A DNA stretch of 38,312 bases from Lachnospiraceae bacterium (GCA_018365895.1 JAGZJD010000020.1:1-38312), one strand, 5' to 3'. Shown: positions 7,331-20,340, counted from the stretch's first letter. The notes: generated by a model not told the origin, from the sequence alone. A program made the numbers and translations.

Positions 7331-8545
7331 TTAGTCCTCTCCTTTTAGTATTCCCATGCATCCATTATATCCAAGCAAAGCAAATGTAGCCGCTGCCCCT
7401 GCAAGTACGTTATCATCAAAACGATATTCAGGACTATGTAACCCCGGAATTTCTTCTTCTTTGGGTTTAATTCCAATAAACAGATAAACTGACGGTACAC
7501 GACTGCTGTATTCTGCAAAATTTTCACCACCGAGATGATCTTTCTCAATGATATAAACATTTTCTTTTCCAAGAATCTCAGAAGATGTTTTTACAACACC
7601 TTCTAAAAGTACAGAATCATTTTCTACACTTTTGCCATTCGTATTGATTTCTAACTCATACTCAGTCCCTGCTACATGACATACAGCCTCTGTCTCTCTC
7701 CTAAGTTCTTCTCCAATCTGTTTAAGTACTTTGCTATTCGTTGCTCGTATTGTACCTCCAAATTCACAACTCTGTGGAATTACATTACGAACTTTCGGAT
7801 TTCCCGCAATCATATATGTTACTGAAAATACCTTCGGTTCTGTTCCGCTGATTTTTCTGGTCAGCACTGATGGCATATGCTGATAAATCTCATTTGCTGC
7901 TGAAATCGGATCAATTGTTTCTTCTGGCCAGGAAGCATGTCCTTTTTTTCCTGTAATTTTTACTCGAAAGCTTCCTACACACCCAAAAGCATATCGTCTG
8001 GCAATTCCAATCTGACCACTAATTACAGATGGCCATCCATGTGCTGCAAACGCCATATCAACGTTAGGATTTTCTAAAATATGTTCTTCTTCAATTAATG
8101 TTTGTGCACCAAGACCTATTTCTTCTCCAGGCTGAAACACAAATTTAATACATCCGTTCCATTCCTCTTTGAGTTCTGCCAAAATTTTCGCTGCTCCAAT
8201 GAGCCATGCAGCATGCCCATCATGCCCGCAAGCATGCATACGTCCTGGATATTCTGATTTATAACTACAATCATATAATTCTTCTACAGGGAGTGCATCA
8301 ATATCTGCGCGAAGAAGAATGGTTTTTCCTTTTTCGCATTTTCCTCTTAGGATTCCTACAAGGCCAGAGCCTCCTGCCATATGTTCATAAATTTCAAGGC
8401 CGGGAATTTTATGTAATTCCCGGCTAATAATTTCATGAGTTTTAGGCAGTTCAATTCCAAGTTCTGGATAACGATGAAGTTCCTGACGGATTTTTATGAG
8501 TTCTGGCTCAATACGCCTTGCAATCTCTTTGATTTTATTTTTCAT
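7331..8545 (-). CDS. M20-family amidohydrolase (N-acyl amino acid / hippurate hydrolase-like)
   Basis: A 404-residue zinc-dependent M20D-type amidohydrolase. Metal and catalytic motifs are visible: RADIDALPVEE, HACGHDGHA and QPGEEIGLGAQ, with the lid/dimerisation domain in the middle. Relatives (HipO, AbgB, YtnL/ScmP) remove acyl groups from N-acylated amino acids. The gene lies 1 bp from the ABC-transporter ATPase stop and 1 bp before the lyase start, which is tight operon packing. Inference: it deacylates an imported N-acyl amino acid, freeing the amine needed by the PLP lyase downstream. Peptidase activity on a small dipeptide is an alternative. Confidence 0.88.
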   Translation of the reverse strand: MKNKIKEIARRIEPELIKIRQELHRYPELGIELPKTHEIISRELHKIPGLEIYEHMAGGSGLVGILRGKCEKGKTILLRADIDALPVEELYDCSYKSEYPGRMHACGHDGHAAWLIGAAKILAELKEEWNGCIKFVFQPGEEIGLGAQTLIEEEHILENPNVDMAFAAHGWPSVISGQIGIARRYAFGCVGSFRVKITGKKGHASWPEETIDPISAANEIYQHMPSVLTRKISGTEPKVFSVTYMIAGNPKVRNVIPQSCEFGGTIRATNSKVLKQIGEELRRETEAVCHVAGTEYELEINTNGKSVENDSVLLEGVVKTSSEILGKENVYIIEKDHLGGENFAEYSSRVPSVYLFIGIKPKEEEIPGLHSPEYRFDDNVLAGAAATFALLGYNGCMGILKGED

Positions 8546-8546
8546 A

Positions 8547-9305
8547 CTAATCTCTCTTTACAAAATTCAAGAATTGACGAAGTCTCGTATGTTCTGGATG
8601 ATCGATAATCTCTTCCGGCGTTCCGTCTGCCGCAATTCTTCCTTCATCCATAAACAAAATTCTCGTTGCTACTTCTCTGGCAAATCCAATCTCATGTGTT
8701 ACAAGAACCATAGTTGTTCCTTCCTCTGCAAGAGATTTAATTGTATTTAATACTTCCCCAACAAGTTCCGGATCAAGTGCTGATGTTGGCTCATCAAATA
8801 ACACAACATTTGGATTTACTGCAAGTGCTCTTGCGATTCCGACACGCTGTTGCTGTCCACCTGATAATTTGGATGGATAGAAATCTTTTCGTTCACTCAT
8901 GCCAACCTTCTCTAAAAGTTCTAATGCAATTTTTTCAGCCTCAGCTTTAGATTTTTTTTGAACGGTTGTAAGCGCTTCCATCACATTTTCTAAAGCAGTT
9001 TTATTTTTAAACAGATTATATCCTTGAAATACCATAGAAGAATGCTTACGAAGTTCTATTATATCTTTCTTGCTGTGATGTTCTGCATCTACGGTTACAT
9101 TTCCAATCGTAATGATTCCTTTTGTCGGAACTGTTAAATAATTCAAACAACGCAGCAGCGTAGACTTGCCTGTTCCTGAAGGTCCTAAAATAGCAATAAC
9201 CTCATTCTTATTGATTGTAAGATTGATATCTGAAAGTACTTTTGTATTTTCATCAAACTCTTTATATAAATGCTCAATCTTAACAAGCTGTGTCTCTGTT
9301 CCCAT
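8547..9305 (-). CDS. Polar amino acid ABC transporter ATP-binding protein
   Basis: A 252-residue ATPase of the GlnQ/ArtP/TcyN type. It has Walker [10 protein letters not shown] (around 40-50), the signature [15 protein letters not shown], Walker [14 protein letters not shown] and the switch histidine in VTHEIGFA. It would power uptake through the permease encoded two genes upstream, with the lipoprotein gene 18 bp ahead of it supplying the substrate. Family members carry polar amino acids including glutamine, arginine and cystine. The specificity cannot be read from the ATPase, but the amidohydrolase and C-S lyase that follow hint at a cysteine-type compound. Confidence 0.92.
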   Translation of the reverse strand: MGTETQLVKIEHLYKEFDENTKVLSDINLTINKNEVIAILGPSGTGKSTLLRCLNYLTVPTKGIITIGNVTVDAEHHSKKDIIELRKHSSMVFQGYNLFKNKTALENVMEALTTVQKKSKAEAEKIALELLEKVGMSERKDFYPSKLSGGQQQRVGIARALAVNPNVVLFDEPTSALDPELVGEVLNTIKSLAEEGTTMVLVTHEIGFAREVATRILFMDEGRIAADGTPEEIIDHPEHTRLRQFLNFVKRD

Positions 9306-9323
9306 ATCTTTATCTTTCTTATT

Positions 9324-10169
9324 TTATTTCTGAATTAACTGTGTCATATCTGCATACATCCATTTTTCAGTAATCTTTGCAATTGTACCATCATCAAGCA
9401 TTTCCTGAAGGACTTTATCAAGCTCTTTTGTAAGTTCTTCTCCCTTATCTGTTTTTGGAAGGAAGTATGCTACATTATTTGCCATAAGATTTTCTTCAAA
9501 AAATCTAAAATCTGCCTTTTCATTATTGTGTGAAAATGCATTAACATTTGTTGTTGTATTTGCATATGCATCAATTCTTTCTAACATTAAGTCATTCATA
9601 CCTACAGCACTGTCTTCATAAAGTTTTACTGTATATCCTTTTTCATCTGCCATATCTTCAATAATTGTCTGTGCTGCTTGACCGTTTGTAATACCTATTG
9701 TCTTTCCAGCTAAATCGTCTAAAGTTTTATACTCTGAATTACTATTTACAATAACACACTGTGCATCTCCATAATATGGAATTGTAGCATTATACTTATC
9801 TGTACGTTCCTGTTTAACAGCAAAGCAGTTTGCAGCAACATCTGCACGTCCTGTATCCAATTCTCCCCAGATTGCATCAAATGCTGCCTGTTTTACTTCT
9901 ACTTCCCAACCAGTACGTTTTTCAATCTCATCCCACATTTCTGCATCGATTCCAGTCCATTTCCCATCATCACTCATAAGACTGTATGGTTCTCCTGTTC
10001 CAGCTGTTGCCACAACTACTTTTTTAGTTTCTTCTTTATTGTCAGAAGAATTCTCTGTTGTTTCTGTTTTTGCAGAATCTTTTTTTGACTCATCTGAATT
10101 TCCACATCCTATTAAAGATGTCACTACCATTGCTGAAACTAATAATAATGCTAATACACGTTTTTTCAT
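9324..10169 (-). CDS. Amino acid ABC transporter substrate-binding lipoprotein
   Basis: A 281-residue family 3 (SBP_bac_3) extracellular binding protein. A lipoprotein signal peptide ends in the lipobox LIGC with Cys22 as the lipidation site. A Ser/Asp/Glu/Lys-rich linker (about 24-50) then leads to the two-lobed binding domain, which begins near VVVATAGTGEPYS. Relatives bind glutamine, arginine, cystine and related compounds. The RBS GAGGAG precedes the ATG. A 64-bp gap containing a small TCTTAA/TTAAGA stem-loop (10205-10226) separates it from the permease gene. It is the substrate-recognising part of the importer. Confidence 0.92.
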   Translation of the reverse strand: MKKRVLALLLVSAMVVTSLIGCGNSDESKKDSAKTETTENSSDNKEETKKVVVATAGTGEPYSLMSDDGKWTGIDAEMWDEIEKRTGWEVEVKQAAFDAIWGELDTGRADVAANCFAVKQERTDKYNATIPYYGDAQCVIVNSNSEYKTLDDLAGKTIGITNGQAAQTIIEDMADEKGYTVKLYEDSAVGMNDLMLERIDAYANTTTNVNAFSHNNEKADFRFFEENLMANNVAYFLPKTDKGEELTKELDKVLQEMLDDGTIAKITEKWMYADMTQLIQK

Positions 10170-10233
10170 AATTACTTTTCTCCTCTTTTTATCTTGTTTT
10201 TTTATCTTAATGGTTTCCCTTTAAGAATCATTA

Positions 10234-10896
10234 TTAATACATATTGGCACATTTTTTTTCCAATACTTTATGTATAAAGCCAAGTAATAAAATAATAATC
10301 CAGTACACGAGCATTACTGCTGCATAAATCTCAAAATATCTAAATGTTCTCGCACCTTCAATCTTCGCAGCTCCCATAATATCCGGAACTCCTAACATGA
10401 ATGCTAGAGATGTCATTTTAATCAAATTAATAATATCATTGAATAATGGCGGCAATGCAATACGTACGGCCTGCGGAATAATAATTCTTGTAATCAATTG
10501 AAAGTTTGTCATTCCCAATGAATATGCCGCTTCTTTTTGTCCTTCATCCACAGAAAGCAAAGCTCCTCGAATACTTTCTGACATAAAAGCTCCCATATTC
10601 AAACTCATAACTACTGCAACAGCAATAAGAGGTGTCATATTTCTTACAAATGCACTATAAAGTGCAACCCCGTAATAGAAGAAATATAACTGCGCTACAA
10701 CCGGTGTTCCCCGCATGATAGAAACATACAATCTCGTAAATTGATAAAATACCGGCACTTTGTAATACCCGATAATAGCTATAATTACTCCAACAATTAA
10801 AGCAAATACAGTAGCTGCAATTGTCAGTTGAAATGTAATATTTACTTTACTGGCAATTATCGGGAGTACTTCCATAAAATAACTTACTTTAAACAT
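10234..10896 (-). CDS. Polar amino acid ABC transporter permease
   Basis: A 220-residue integral membrane permease of the HisM/GlnP/TcyB type, with about five hydrophobic segments. The ATPase-coupling EAA loop reads EAAYSLGMTNFQLITRIIIPQA. I start it at the ATG at 10896 (MFKVSYFMEVLP), because GGGAG lies 8 nt upstream. The open frame extends to 10983, but that would cross the hairpin at 10945-10994. It is the first gene of the importer-amidohydrolase-lyase operon. Only one permease gene is present, so the channel is probably a homodimer. Confidence 0.9.
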   Translation of the reverse strand: MFKVSYFMEVLPIIASKVNITFQLTIAATVFALIVGVIIAIIGYYKVPVFYQFTRLYVSIMRGTPVVAQLYFFYYGVALYSAFVRNMTPLIAVAVVMSLNMGAFMSESIRGALLSVDEGQKEAAYSLGMTNFQLITRIIIPQAVRIALPPLFNDIINLIKMTSLAFMLGVPDIMGAAKIEGARTFRYFEIYAAVMLVYWIIILLLGFIHKVLEKKCANMY

Positions 10897-10944
10897 TTTC
10901 TTTCTCCCTGTTCTCATGAATAGATACAGTTTTATTCTAAGCAA

Positions 10945-10994
10945 AAAAAAATAAATTGCATCGTCATTTCTCGACAAATGCAATTTATTTTTTT
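10945..10994 (-). terminator. Long AT-rich hairpin after the MATE gene (probable terminator)
   Basis: Positions 10945-10961 and 10978-10994 form a perfect 17-bp stem around a 16-nt loop. On the minus strand the distal arm ends in a long T run. It lies between the MATE stop (11025) and the ABC permease start (10896), so it most simply ends the alpha-galactosidase-MATE transcript. Because it is also the leader region of the importer operon, a regulatory role is possible. Confidence 0.65.
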
Positions 10995-11024
10995 GTCATC
11001 TTCGCATATTTTCTATAAATCTTT

Positions 11025-12383
11025 TTAATTTATAGATTTTCTCAATCTCTTTCTAACCGTCACAATCATTGTCATAAAACATGCAGTTCCTCCTACAAAA
11101 TTGGATATCGGTTCTGCCAGGAACACTCCCATCACACCAAGACCGCCAATATACGGAAGCAACAATGTCAACGGCACAACGATAATTACTTTTCTAAAAA
11201 TAGAAAAAAATACTGCATGCCTGGAAAATCCAAGGGCAACAAAGGTTGATTGCCCTGCAAACTGCAAAGCCATCATAAAAATTCCAAAAAAATATACCTT
11301 CATCGCCGGGACTCCGGCTTCAAGCAAAGCTCGCTCACTGCTGAACATCTTTATAAAAAATTCCGGGAAAAAGTCCACCAGAACCCACGCTCCAAGTGTA
11401 ATCACAATACACACGACTGACATAAAACGGATCGCTTCTTTTACACGATCATATTTTCCGGCACCGTAGTTGAATCCTATAACCGGCTGCGCTCCGTTTG
11501 TAATTCCTGTCACTGGCAAATGTGTAATTTCTCTCACAGAATTTAATACGGTCATAACACCAACATAAATATCTCCGCCGAAACCAGACAGAACTGCGTT
11601 ACAAACAATCTGTACGATTCCATTTGTTATTGCCATTACAAAACCGGATGTTCCAAGCCCTACAATCTCTTTTAGGAGTTTTAGCTGTACTTTCATTCTT
11701 CGGCGTTCCAGTCGAATCAGTACCTTTGAGCCTGTAAGAAAATGAATTACCCATACTGCCGATATTCCCTGCGAGATTACTGTCGCCAGCGCTGCGCCTT
11801 TTACCCCCATATGAAATCCAAAGATAAAGATCGGATCTAAAATAATATTGGCAAATGCACCAATCAGAACAGAAAGCATCCCTGTCTTTCCAAATCCCTG
11901 TGCATTGATAAAGCTGTTCATACCAAGACTTAGCATCACAAAACCTGTTCCTAACAAGTAGATACTAATATAATCATTTGCATACGGAAATGTGGCGTCA
12001 CTGGCTCCGAACAAATATAATAGCGGGCGTTTCAGAAGAAATCCGGATACCATAAGTGCTGCTGCCGAAAGAATCAGCATAGAACAGGTTGTTCCCATAA
12101 TATTTCCGGCACGTTCTTCTTCCTTTCCTCCTCTTGCGATAGAAAATAACGGCGCGCCTCCCATTCCGAATAAATTGGCAAATGCAATCATAATCGTGAT
12201 CATTGGCAATGTCAGGCCGATTCCCGTGAGAGCCTGTGATGACGCATTCGGAATGTGTCCAATATAGATTCGGTCTACAATGTTATACATAAGATTGATT
12301 AACTGGGCCAATGTCATTGGAATTGCAAGATTTAAAATATTTCTGGAGACTTTTCCTGTTCCGAAATCATGTTTCTGTTCCAT
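11025..12383 (-). CDS. MATE-family multidrug/metabolite exporter
   Basis: A 452-residue polytopic membrane protein with about 12 hydrophobic helices in two homologous halves. MATE features include NLAIPMTLAQLINLMYNIVD near the N-terminus and the second-half counterpart starting near LGTSGFVMAITNGIVQ, plus NPFGAQPVIGFNYGAG-like GAQPVIGFNYGAG. Such proteins export drugs or metabolites in exchange for Na+ or H+. The start is supported by AGGTGATAG immediately upstream. The gap to the alpha-galactosidase gene is only 21 bp, so the two are co-transcribed. The substrate is unknown. Confidence 0.9.
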   Translation of the reverse strand: MEQKHDFGTGKVSRNILNLAIPMTLAQLINLMYNIVDRIYIGHIPNASSQALTGIGLTLPMITIMIAFANLFGMGGAPLFSIARGGKEEERAGNIMGTTCSMLILSAAALMVSGFLLKRPLLYLFGASDATFPYANDYISIYLLGTGFVMLSLGMNSFINAQGFGKTGMLSVLIGAFANIILDPIFIFGFHMGVKGAALATVISQGISAVWVIHFLTGSKVLIRLERRRMKVQLKLLKEIVGLGTSGFVMAITNGIVQIVCNAVLSGFGGDIYVGVMTVLNSVREITHLPVTGITNGAQPVIGFNYGAGKYDRVKEAIRFMSVVCIVITLGAWVLVDFFPEFFIKMFSSERALLEAGVPAMKVYFFGIFMMALQFAGQSTFVALGFSRHAVFFSIFRKVIIVVPLTLLLPYIGGLGVMGVFLAEPISNFVGGTACFMTMIVTVRKRLRKSIN

Positions 12384-12404
12384 TCTATCACCTGATTCTC
12401 TGTT

Positions 12405-14666
12405 TTATTTTGCCTTTATTCTGAACAATCTTGAAAAGTAATCTCCCTGCTGTTCTCTTAAAATCTCATGAAGCCCGGAAGAAAAATCTGATACGCTTAA
12501 TCCCACATTCAATAATTCATCTCCGTAATGAAGGTGTTCTTCTGTCTTTTCTCCAAAACTTCCATATTCCGTAATTTCATACCTCTGTTCCGGAAGAAGT
12601 CCTTCCAGCTGAATCCTCTGAAAACTTCCCTGCGGCGGCTGCAGTACACGGAAATATGCAACAAGCGCTTCTTTCCGGTCTTTTGAAACAACCATCCATG
12701 CAGAAGAGCTGTCATTCGATGAAAGCTGTTCAAATGGGCTTTTTAGGCGGTAGAACCATCCTTTCTGAATCAGTTCCCGATATTCTTTCATAAATGCTAC
12801 CTGGCGTTTCATTTCTTCCAGTTCTTCTTCCGGAAGTTTTGTAATATCAAGCTCATAGCCAAATGTTCCAAAATATGCCACCTTTGCTCTTGTATCCAAC
12901 GGGGTGTCCCTAAAAACCTGATGATTTGGCGATGCAGATACATGGCTTCCGATACTGCTTAACGGATATACCATTGATGTTCCGTACTGAATCTTAATAC
13001 GCTCTACTGCATCCGTATCATCTGATGCCCATGCCTGAGGTGCATAGTAAAGCATCCCCGGATCAAATCTGGCTCCTCCGCTGGAACAGGATTCAAATAA
13101 AATGTGCGGAAACTCCTGAATCAATCTTTCATACAGCTCGTATACACCGAGAATATATTTATGCCGCACCTTTCCCTGATAAATACTGTCATTGCCATTG
13201 GAAAATACTTCCGAAAAAGAACGGTTCATATCCCATTTTACATAAGATACCGGAGCTGATCCGAGAATTTCTCTCATCTGCTGATGAATATAATCTATGA
13301 CTTCTTTTTTTGAAAAATCAAGTACATACTGATTTCTGCAATGACAATAATTTCTTCTCAGATCTACAAGGAGCCAGTCCGGATGTGCCCGGAACAAATC
13401 ACTGTCCTTATTTGTCATCTCAGGCTCAAACCACAGACCAAATTTCATTCCCATTGCCTCAATCTTCTCTGCCAGTCCTTTAATTCCTCCCGGAAGCTTT
13501 TCTTTATTAACATACCAGTCGCCGAGAGAACAGTTATCTGTATTTCTTTTTCCAAACCATCCGTCATCTAACACAAACATCTCAATCCCGATCTTCTTCG
13601 CCTGACTTGCCAGCTGCAAAATCTTTTCTTCATCAAACTGAAAATAAGTGGCTTCCCAGTTATTAATAAGAATCGGTCGCACCCGGTCTCTCCACTGACC
13701 TCTTGCCAGTCTTGTACGATACAGTTCATGAAATGTCTGACTCATCCCATTTAATCCACTTCCGGAATATACCATAACAAGCTCCGGTGTCTGGAAACAT
13801 TCTCCTTCTTCTAATTTCCAGCGAAATTCATTCGGATGAATTCCAAGTACAACTCTTGTTACGTTAAAATTATCAACTTCTGCCTGTGCCAGAAAATCGC
13901 CACTATATACAAGGCTAAATCCGATGGCTTCGCCTGCACGTTCCGTTGTCTCTCGTCGTTTCAACGCCAAAAACGGATTAAACTGATGACTGCTTCCGCC
14001 TCTCATGCTGTAGATACCCTGTGTTCCATAATTCAGCTCTCTCGTCTGAACATGTCGTTCTCTTGACCATGCCCCGGCAAGTTCAATCATTTCATATTCT
14101 TTGTCCGGAAGATCAAGACAGCCACTCATCGCATTTAAAATTGTAATTCCTTCCTGATTATCGCATACGAATTTTACATGTTTTGTGATAACCGGATATA
14201 CTTCAAAAATGGTATATGACAGAATGATTTTTGTTTTAAGCAGCTTATCTTCCAGTACCACTTCAAGTGTTGCTGCTTCTGAATCCGTTTCTGTATACAC
14301 AGCCGGCAATCCTTCTAACTTCTTCTTGCCCGCAAAAATCACATGCTCTTTATACTGAAAATCAACAGTTCTGCTCCCATTTTTCTGTTCCAGCTCAAAT
14401 GCCGGATATCTCATATCTCCTGAACCATACGATGGATATTCCTGTTTTAAGTGCTCCAGAGAAAATCTGTAATTTCCTTCAAAACAATTCGGAGTCATAT
14501 CTCTTCCTGCATATTCAATTAAGTATCCAAAATCATCGCAATCCGTAATTTTCTTGCCATAATAGATATGTCCTAACTGTCCATTTTTCATTACTTTAAA
14601 AATATAACTGATACTCTGATTGTACAAATGAAATTCTTTTGACTGTTCATGAAAGATAATTGGCAT
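12405..14666 (-). CDS. GH36 alpha-galactosidase
   Basis: A 753-residue glycoside hydrolase of family GH36, expected to release terminal alpha-1,6-galactose from raffinose, stachyose or melibiose. The catalytic nucleophile is D479 in YVKWDMNR, and the acid/base is D549 in WASDDTD. FVLDDGWF (364-371) and WFEPEM (412-417) are other active-site motifs. The N-terminal beta-sandwich and C-terminal domain are both present, so the enzyme is full length. There is no signal peptide, so it is cytoplasmic. A GAGGAGG RBS precedes the ATG. No sugar transporter or regulator lies beside it, and it is paired instead with a MATE exporter. Confidence 0.93.
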   Translation of the reverse strand: MPIIFHEQSKEFHLYNQSISYIFKVMKNGQLGHIYYGKKITDCDDFGYLIEYAGRDMTPNCFEGNYRFSLEHLKQEYPSYGSGDMRYPAFELEQKNGSRTVDFQYKEHVIFAGKKKLEGLPAVYTETDSEAATLEVVLEDKLLKTKIILSYTIFEVYPVITKHVKFVCDNQEGITILNAMSGCLDLPDKEYEMIELAGAWSRERHVQTRELNYGTQGIYSMRGGSSHQFNPFLALKRRETTERAGEAIGFSLVYSGDFLAQAEVDNFNVTRVVLGIHPNEFRWKLEEGECFQTPELVMVYSGSGLNGMSQTFHELYRTRLARGQWRDRVRPILINNWEATYFQFDEEKILQLASQAKKIGIEMFVLDDGWFGKRNTDNCSLGDWYVNKEKLPGGIKGLAEKIEAMGMKFGLWFEPEMTNKDSDLFRAHPDWLLVDLRRNYCHCRNQYVLDFSKKEVIDYIHQQMREILGSAPVSYVKWDMNRSFSEVFSNGNDSIYQGKVRHKYILGVYELYERLIQEFPHILFESCSSGGARFDPGMLYYAPQAWASDDTDAVERIKIQYGTSMVYPLSSIGSHVSASPNHQVFRDTPLDTRAKVAYFGTFGYELDITKLPEEELEEMKRQVAFMKEYRELIQKGWFYRLKSPFEQLSSNDSSSAWMVVSKDRKEALVAYFRVLQPPQGSFQRIQLEGLLPEQRYEITEYGSFGEKTEEHLHYGDELLNVGLSVSDFSSGLHEILREQQGDYFSRLFRIKAK

Positions 14667-14704
14667 AATACTTCCTCCTCAGGATATTTCTGTAATTATT
14701 TTTT

Positions 14705-14710
14705 ATTATA
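14705..14710 (-). promoter_or_regulatory. Putative -10 box for the alpha-galactosidase-MATE operon
   Basis: A minus-strand TATAAT sits about 39 nt ahead of the alpha-galactosidase ATG. The -35 position has only a T-rich stretch (TTTTTC-like), so the promoter may need an activator. It overlaps the tail of the gyrA terminator region. Confidence 0.4.
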
Positions 14711-14728
14711 ACAGATTTTTTCGAACTG

Positions 14729-14772
14729 AAAAAAGCCTTCTGAAAAATTCTGCATAAATTTTTCAGAAGACT
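14729..14772 (-). terminator. Rho-independent terminator after gyrA
   Basis: CTTCTGAAAAATT (14737-14749) and AATTTTTCAGAAG (14757-14769) form a perfect 13-bp stem with a 7-nt loop. On the minus strand the stem runs into a T tract (14729-14734). It ends the dnaA-to-gyrA gene series. Confidence 0.88.
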
Positions 14773-14799
14773 TTTGATTACAGAAAATTATTTTATCTC

Positions 14800-17277
14800 T
14801 TATTCTTCTGTTTCTTGTTCCTCTTCAGACTGTTCTTCTGTTTCTCTTACTTTTGCGATACTTGCTACCTTGTCATCACCTGACAGATTGATCAGTTTGA
14901 CACCGGATGTAATTCGTCCAAGAACAGATATGCCGCTGCATTCCATACGGATAATAATTCCCTCTGTATTAATGATCATGATCTCGTTGTCCTGATCTAC
15001 TGCTTTTACGCCTACGACATTTCCTGTCTTTTCAGTAATCTTATAACATTTTACGCCTTTACCGCCTCGATTTTGTTTTGTAAATTCTTCTAGTTTTGTG
15101 AGTTTACCCATACCTTTTTCAGATACGATCAGAAGGTAATCTCCCTGTATATCAAGCTGCATTCCAACGATTTCATCCCGATCGCCGAGATTCATACCGC
15201 GAACCCCCATTGAAGTCCTTCCGGTCGGTCTTACATCGCTTTCATTAAAGCGGATACACTGTCCATATTTTGTCACAAGAATAATATCTCGCTCATTATC
15301 TGTTGCCTTTACTTCGATCAATTCATCATCTTCTCTGAGGGTAATTGCTGCCAGTCCGGTCTTTCTTACATTTGCATAATCCTGAATCGGAGTTTTCTTT
15401 ACAAGACCTTTCTTTGTAGCCATAAACAGATAATGTCCTTCTTCGTATTCCTCAATCGGAATGACAGCGGTGATTTTCTCACCTGGCATCATCTGCAGCA
15501 GGTTAATGATTGCTGTTCCTCTTGCCGTTCTGCTTGCCTCCGGAATCTCATAACCTTTCATGCGGTACACCCGTCCTGTATTCGTAAAGAACATAAGATA
15601 ATGATGTGTAGAAGTCATAAACAGTTCTTCTACATAATCTTCGTCCAGTGTCTGCATTCCTTTAATGCCCTTACCTCCCCGGTTCTGGCTCTTGAATGCA
15701 TCTACAGACATTCTCTTAATATATCCTAATTTTGTCATTGTGATAACAACATTCTGTTCCGGAATCAGATCCTCCATAGAAATATCAAACTCATCAAAAC
15801 CAATCGATGTTCTTCTGTCATCACCATATTTATCACGGATTACAATAATTTCTTCCTTGATTACTCCAAGAAGCAATTTTCTGTCTGCAAGAATCGCTTT
15901 TAACTCGCCGATTCGTTTCATCAGTTCTGCATACTCTGCTTCTAGTTTCTCTCGTTCCAGACCTGTCAGCGTACGCAGGCGCATTTCTACAATCGCCTGT
16001 GCCTGTGCCTCAGACAATTCAAAACGTTTGATCAATTCTGCCTTTGCAATCTGTACGTTTTTGGAACCGCGGATAATTGTGATTACTTCATCAATATTAT
16101 CAAGTGCGATCAACAAGCCCTGTAAAATATGAGCCCGCTCTTCTGCACGATTTAATTCATATTTCGTTCTTCTTGTGACAACCTCTTCCTGATGCTTCAG
16201 ATAGAGATTCAGCATATCGAGAATATTAAGCACCTTTGGTTCATTTCCAACAAGCGCCAGCATAATTACACCAAAGGTATCCTGCATCTGCGTATGCTTA
16301 TATAACTGATTTAGAATTACATTTGCATTGACATCTCTTCTAAGCTCAATACAGATACGCATACCTTCACGGTTCGACTGATCACTCAGATCTGTAATTC
16401 CATCGATTTTCTTGTCACGCACAAGTTCTGCTATTTTTTCAATCAGGCGTGCTTTATTTACCATATACGGCAATTCTGTGACAACAATACGGCTCTTGCC
16501 ATTTTGCATCGGTTCAATGTCTGTTACTGCACGCACACGAATCTTACCTCTTCCGGTACGATAAGCTTCCTCTATGCCTCTTGTTCCAAGAATCGTTGCT
16601 CCTGTCGGAAAATCAGGTCCTTTAATAATCTTTAGTATATCTTCAATTGTCGTTGTTCCATTATCATCGATCTGATCATCAATAATCTTCACCACTGCAT
16701 CAATTACTTCGCGAAGATTGTGCGGTGGAATATTCGTCGCCATACCAACTGCAATTCCGGATGTTCCATTGACAAGAAGATTTGGAAATCTTGCCGGAAG
16801 CACGGTTGGCTCTTTTTCTGTCTCATCAAAGTTTGGAGCAAAATCTACAGTATTTTTATTAATATCTGCTGTCAGCTCCATGGAAATCTTACTGAGTCTT
16901 GCCTCTGTATATCGCATGGCAGCAGCTCCGTCCCCATCGACAGAACCGAAGTTTCCATGTCCGTCTACAAGCGGATATCTTGTAGACCACTCCTGAGCCA
17001 TATTTACAAGTGCACCATAGATCGAGCTGTCTCCATGCGGATGATATTTACCCATTGTATCACCGACAATACGCGCACATTTACGATGCGGTTTGTCCGG
17101 ACCGTTATTCAGTTCGATCATTGAATACAAAATTCTTCTCTGTACCGGTTTCAGACCGTCCCTTACATCCGGAAGCGCCCGGGATGCAATAACACTCATG
17201 GCGTAATCAATATACGATTTCTCCATTGTCTTTTGCAGGTCTACTTCGTGGACTTTATCAAAAATGTTGTCTTCCAT
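14800..17277 (-). CDS. gyrA: DNA gyrase subunit A
   Basis: An 825-residue gyrase A subunit, which breaks and rejoins DNA during ATP-driven negative supercoiling. The catalytic tyrosine is Y123 in [10 protein letters not shown]. The quinolone-contact region reads [10 protein letters not shown], with S84 (E. coli S83 equivalent) and G88 in place of the acidic D87. The C-terminal DNA-wrapping domain contains the GyrA box-like QNRGGKG (two QNRGGKG copies are visible). The length is normal and the tail is Glu-rich. It follows gyrB by 26 bp with a GAAGGAGAG RBS and precedes a strong terminator. Confidence 0.97.
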   Translation of the reverse strand: MEDNIFDKVHEVDLQKTMEKSYIDYAMSVIASRALPDVRDGLKPVQRRILYSMIELNNGPDKPHRKCARIVGDTMGKYHPHGDSSIYGALVNMAQEWSTRYPLVDGHGNFGSVDGDGAAAMRYTEARLSKISMELTADINKNTVDFAPNFDETEKEPTVLPARFPNLLVNGTSGIAVGMATNIPPHNLREVIDAVVKIIDDQIDDNGTTTIEDILKIIKGPDFPTGATILGTRGIEEAYRTGRGKIRVRAVTDIEPMQNGKSRIVVTELPYMVNKARLIEKIAELVRDKKIDGITDLSDQSNREGMRICIELRRDVNANVILNQLYKHTQMQDTFGVIMLALVGNEPKVLNILDMLNLYLKHQEEVVTRRTKYELNRAEERAHILQGLLIALDNIDEVITIIRGSKNVQIAKAELIKRFELSEAQAQAIVEMRLRTLTGLEREKLEAEYAELMKRIGELKAILADRKLLLGVIKEEIIVIRDKYGDDRRTSIGFDEFDISMEDLIPEQNVVITMTKLGYIKRMSVDAFKSQNRGGKGIKGMQTLDEDYVEELFMTSTHHYLMFFTNTGRVYRMKGYEIPEASRTARGTAIINLLQMMPGEKITAVIPIEEYEEGHYLFMATKKGLVKKTPIQDYANVRKTGLAAITLREDDELIEVKATDNERDIILVTKYGQCIRFNESDVRPTGRTSMGVRGMNLGDRDEIVGMQLDIQGDYLLIVSEKGMGKLTKLEEFTKQNRGGKGVKCYKITEKTGNVVGVKAVDQDNEIMIINTEGIIIRMECSGISVLGRITSGVKLINLSGDDKVASIAKVRETEEQSEEEQETEE

Positions 17278-17303
17278 GTCTTACTCTCCTTCTCATCCAC
17301 AGA

Positions 17304-20329
<3,026 letters not shown>

Positions 20330-20340
20330 ATGTCTACCAA

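Noticed and set aside
10205..10226. TCTTAA/TTAAGA stem-loop between permease and binding-protein genes
   Set aside because: It is a six-pair AT stem followed by A-rich, not T-rich, sequence on the transcribed strand. It is not a terminator, and a role in mRNA stability cannot be supported.
15665..16132. 155-codon plus-strand frame inside gyrA
   Set aside because: It is a serine/isoleucine-rich shadow of the gyrA minus strand.
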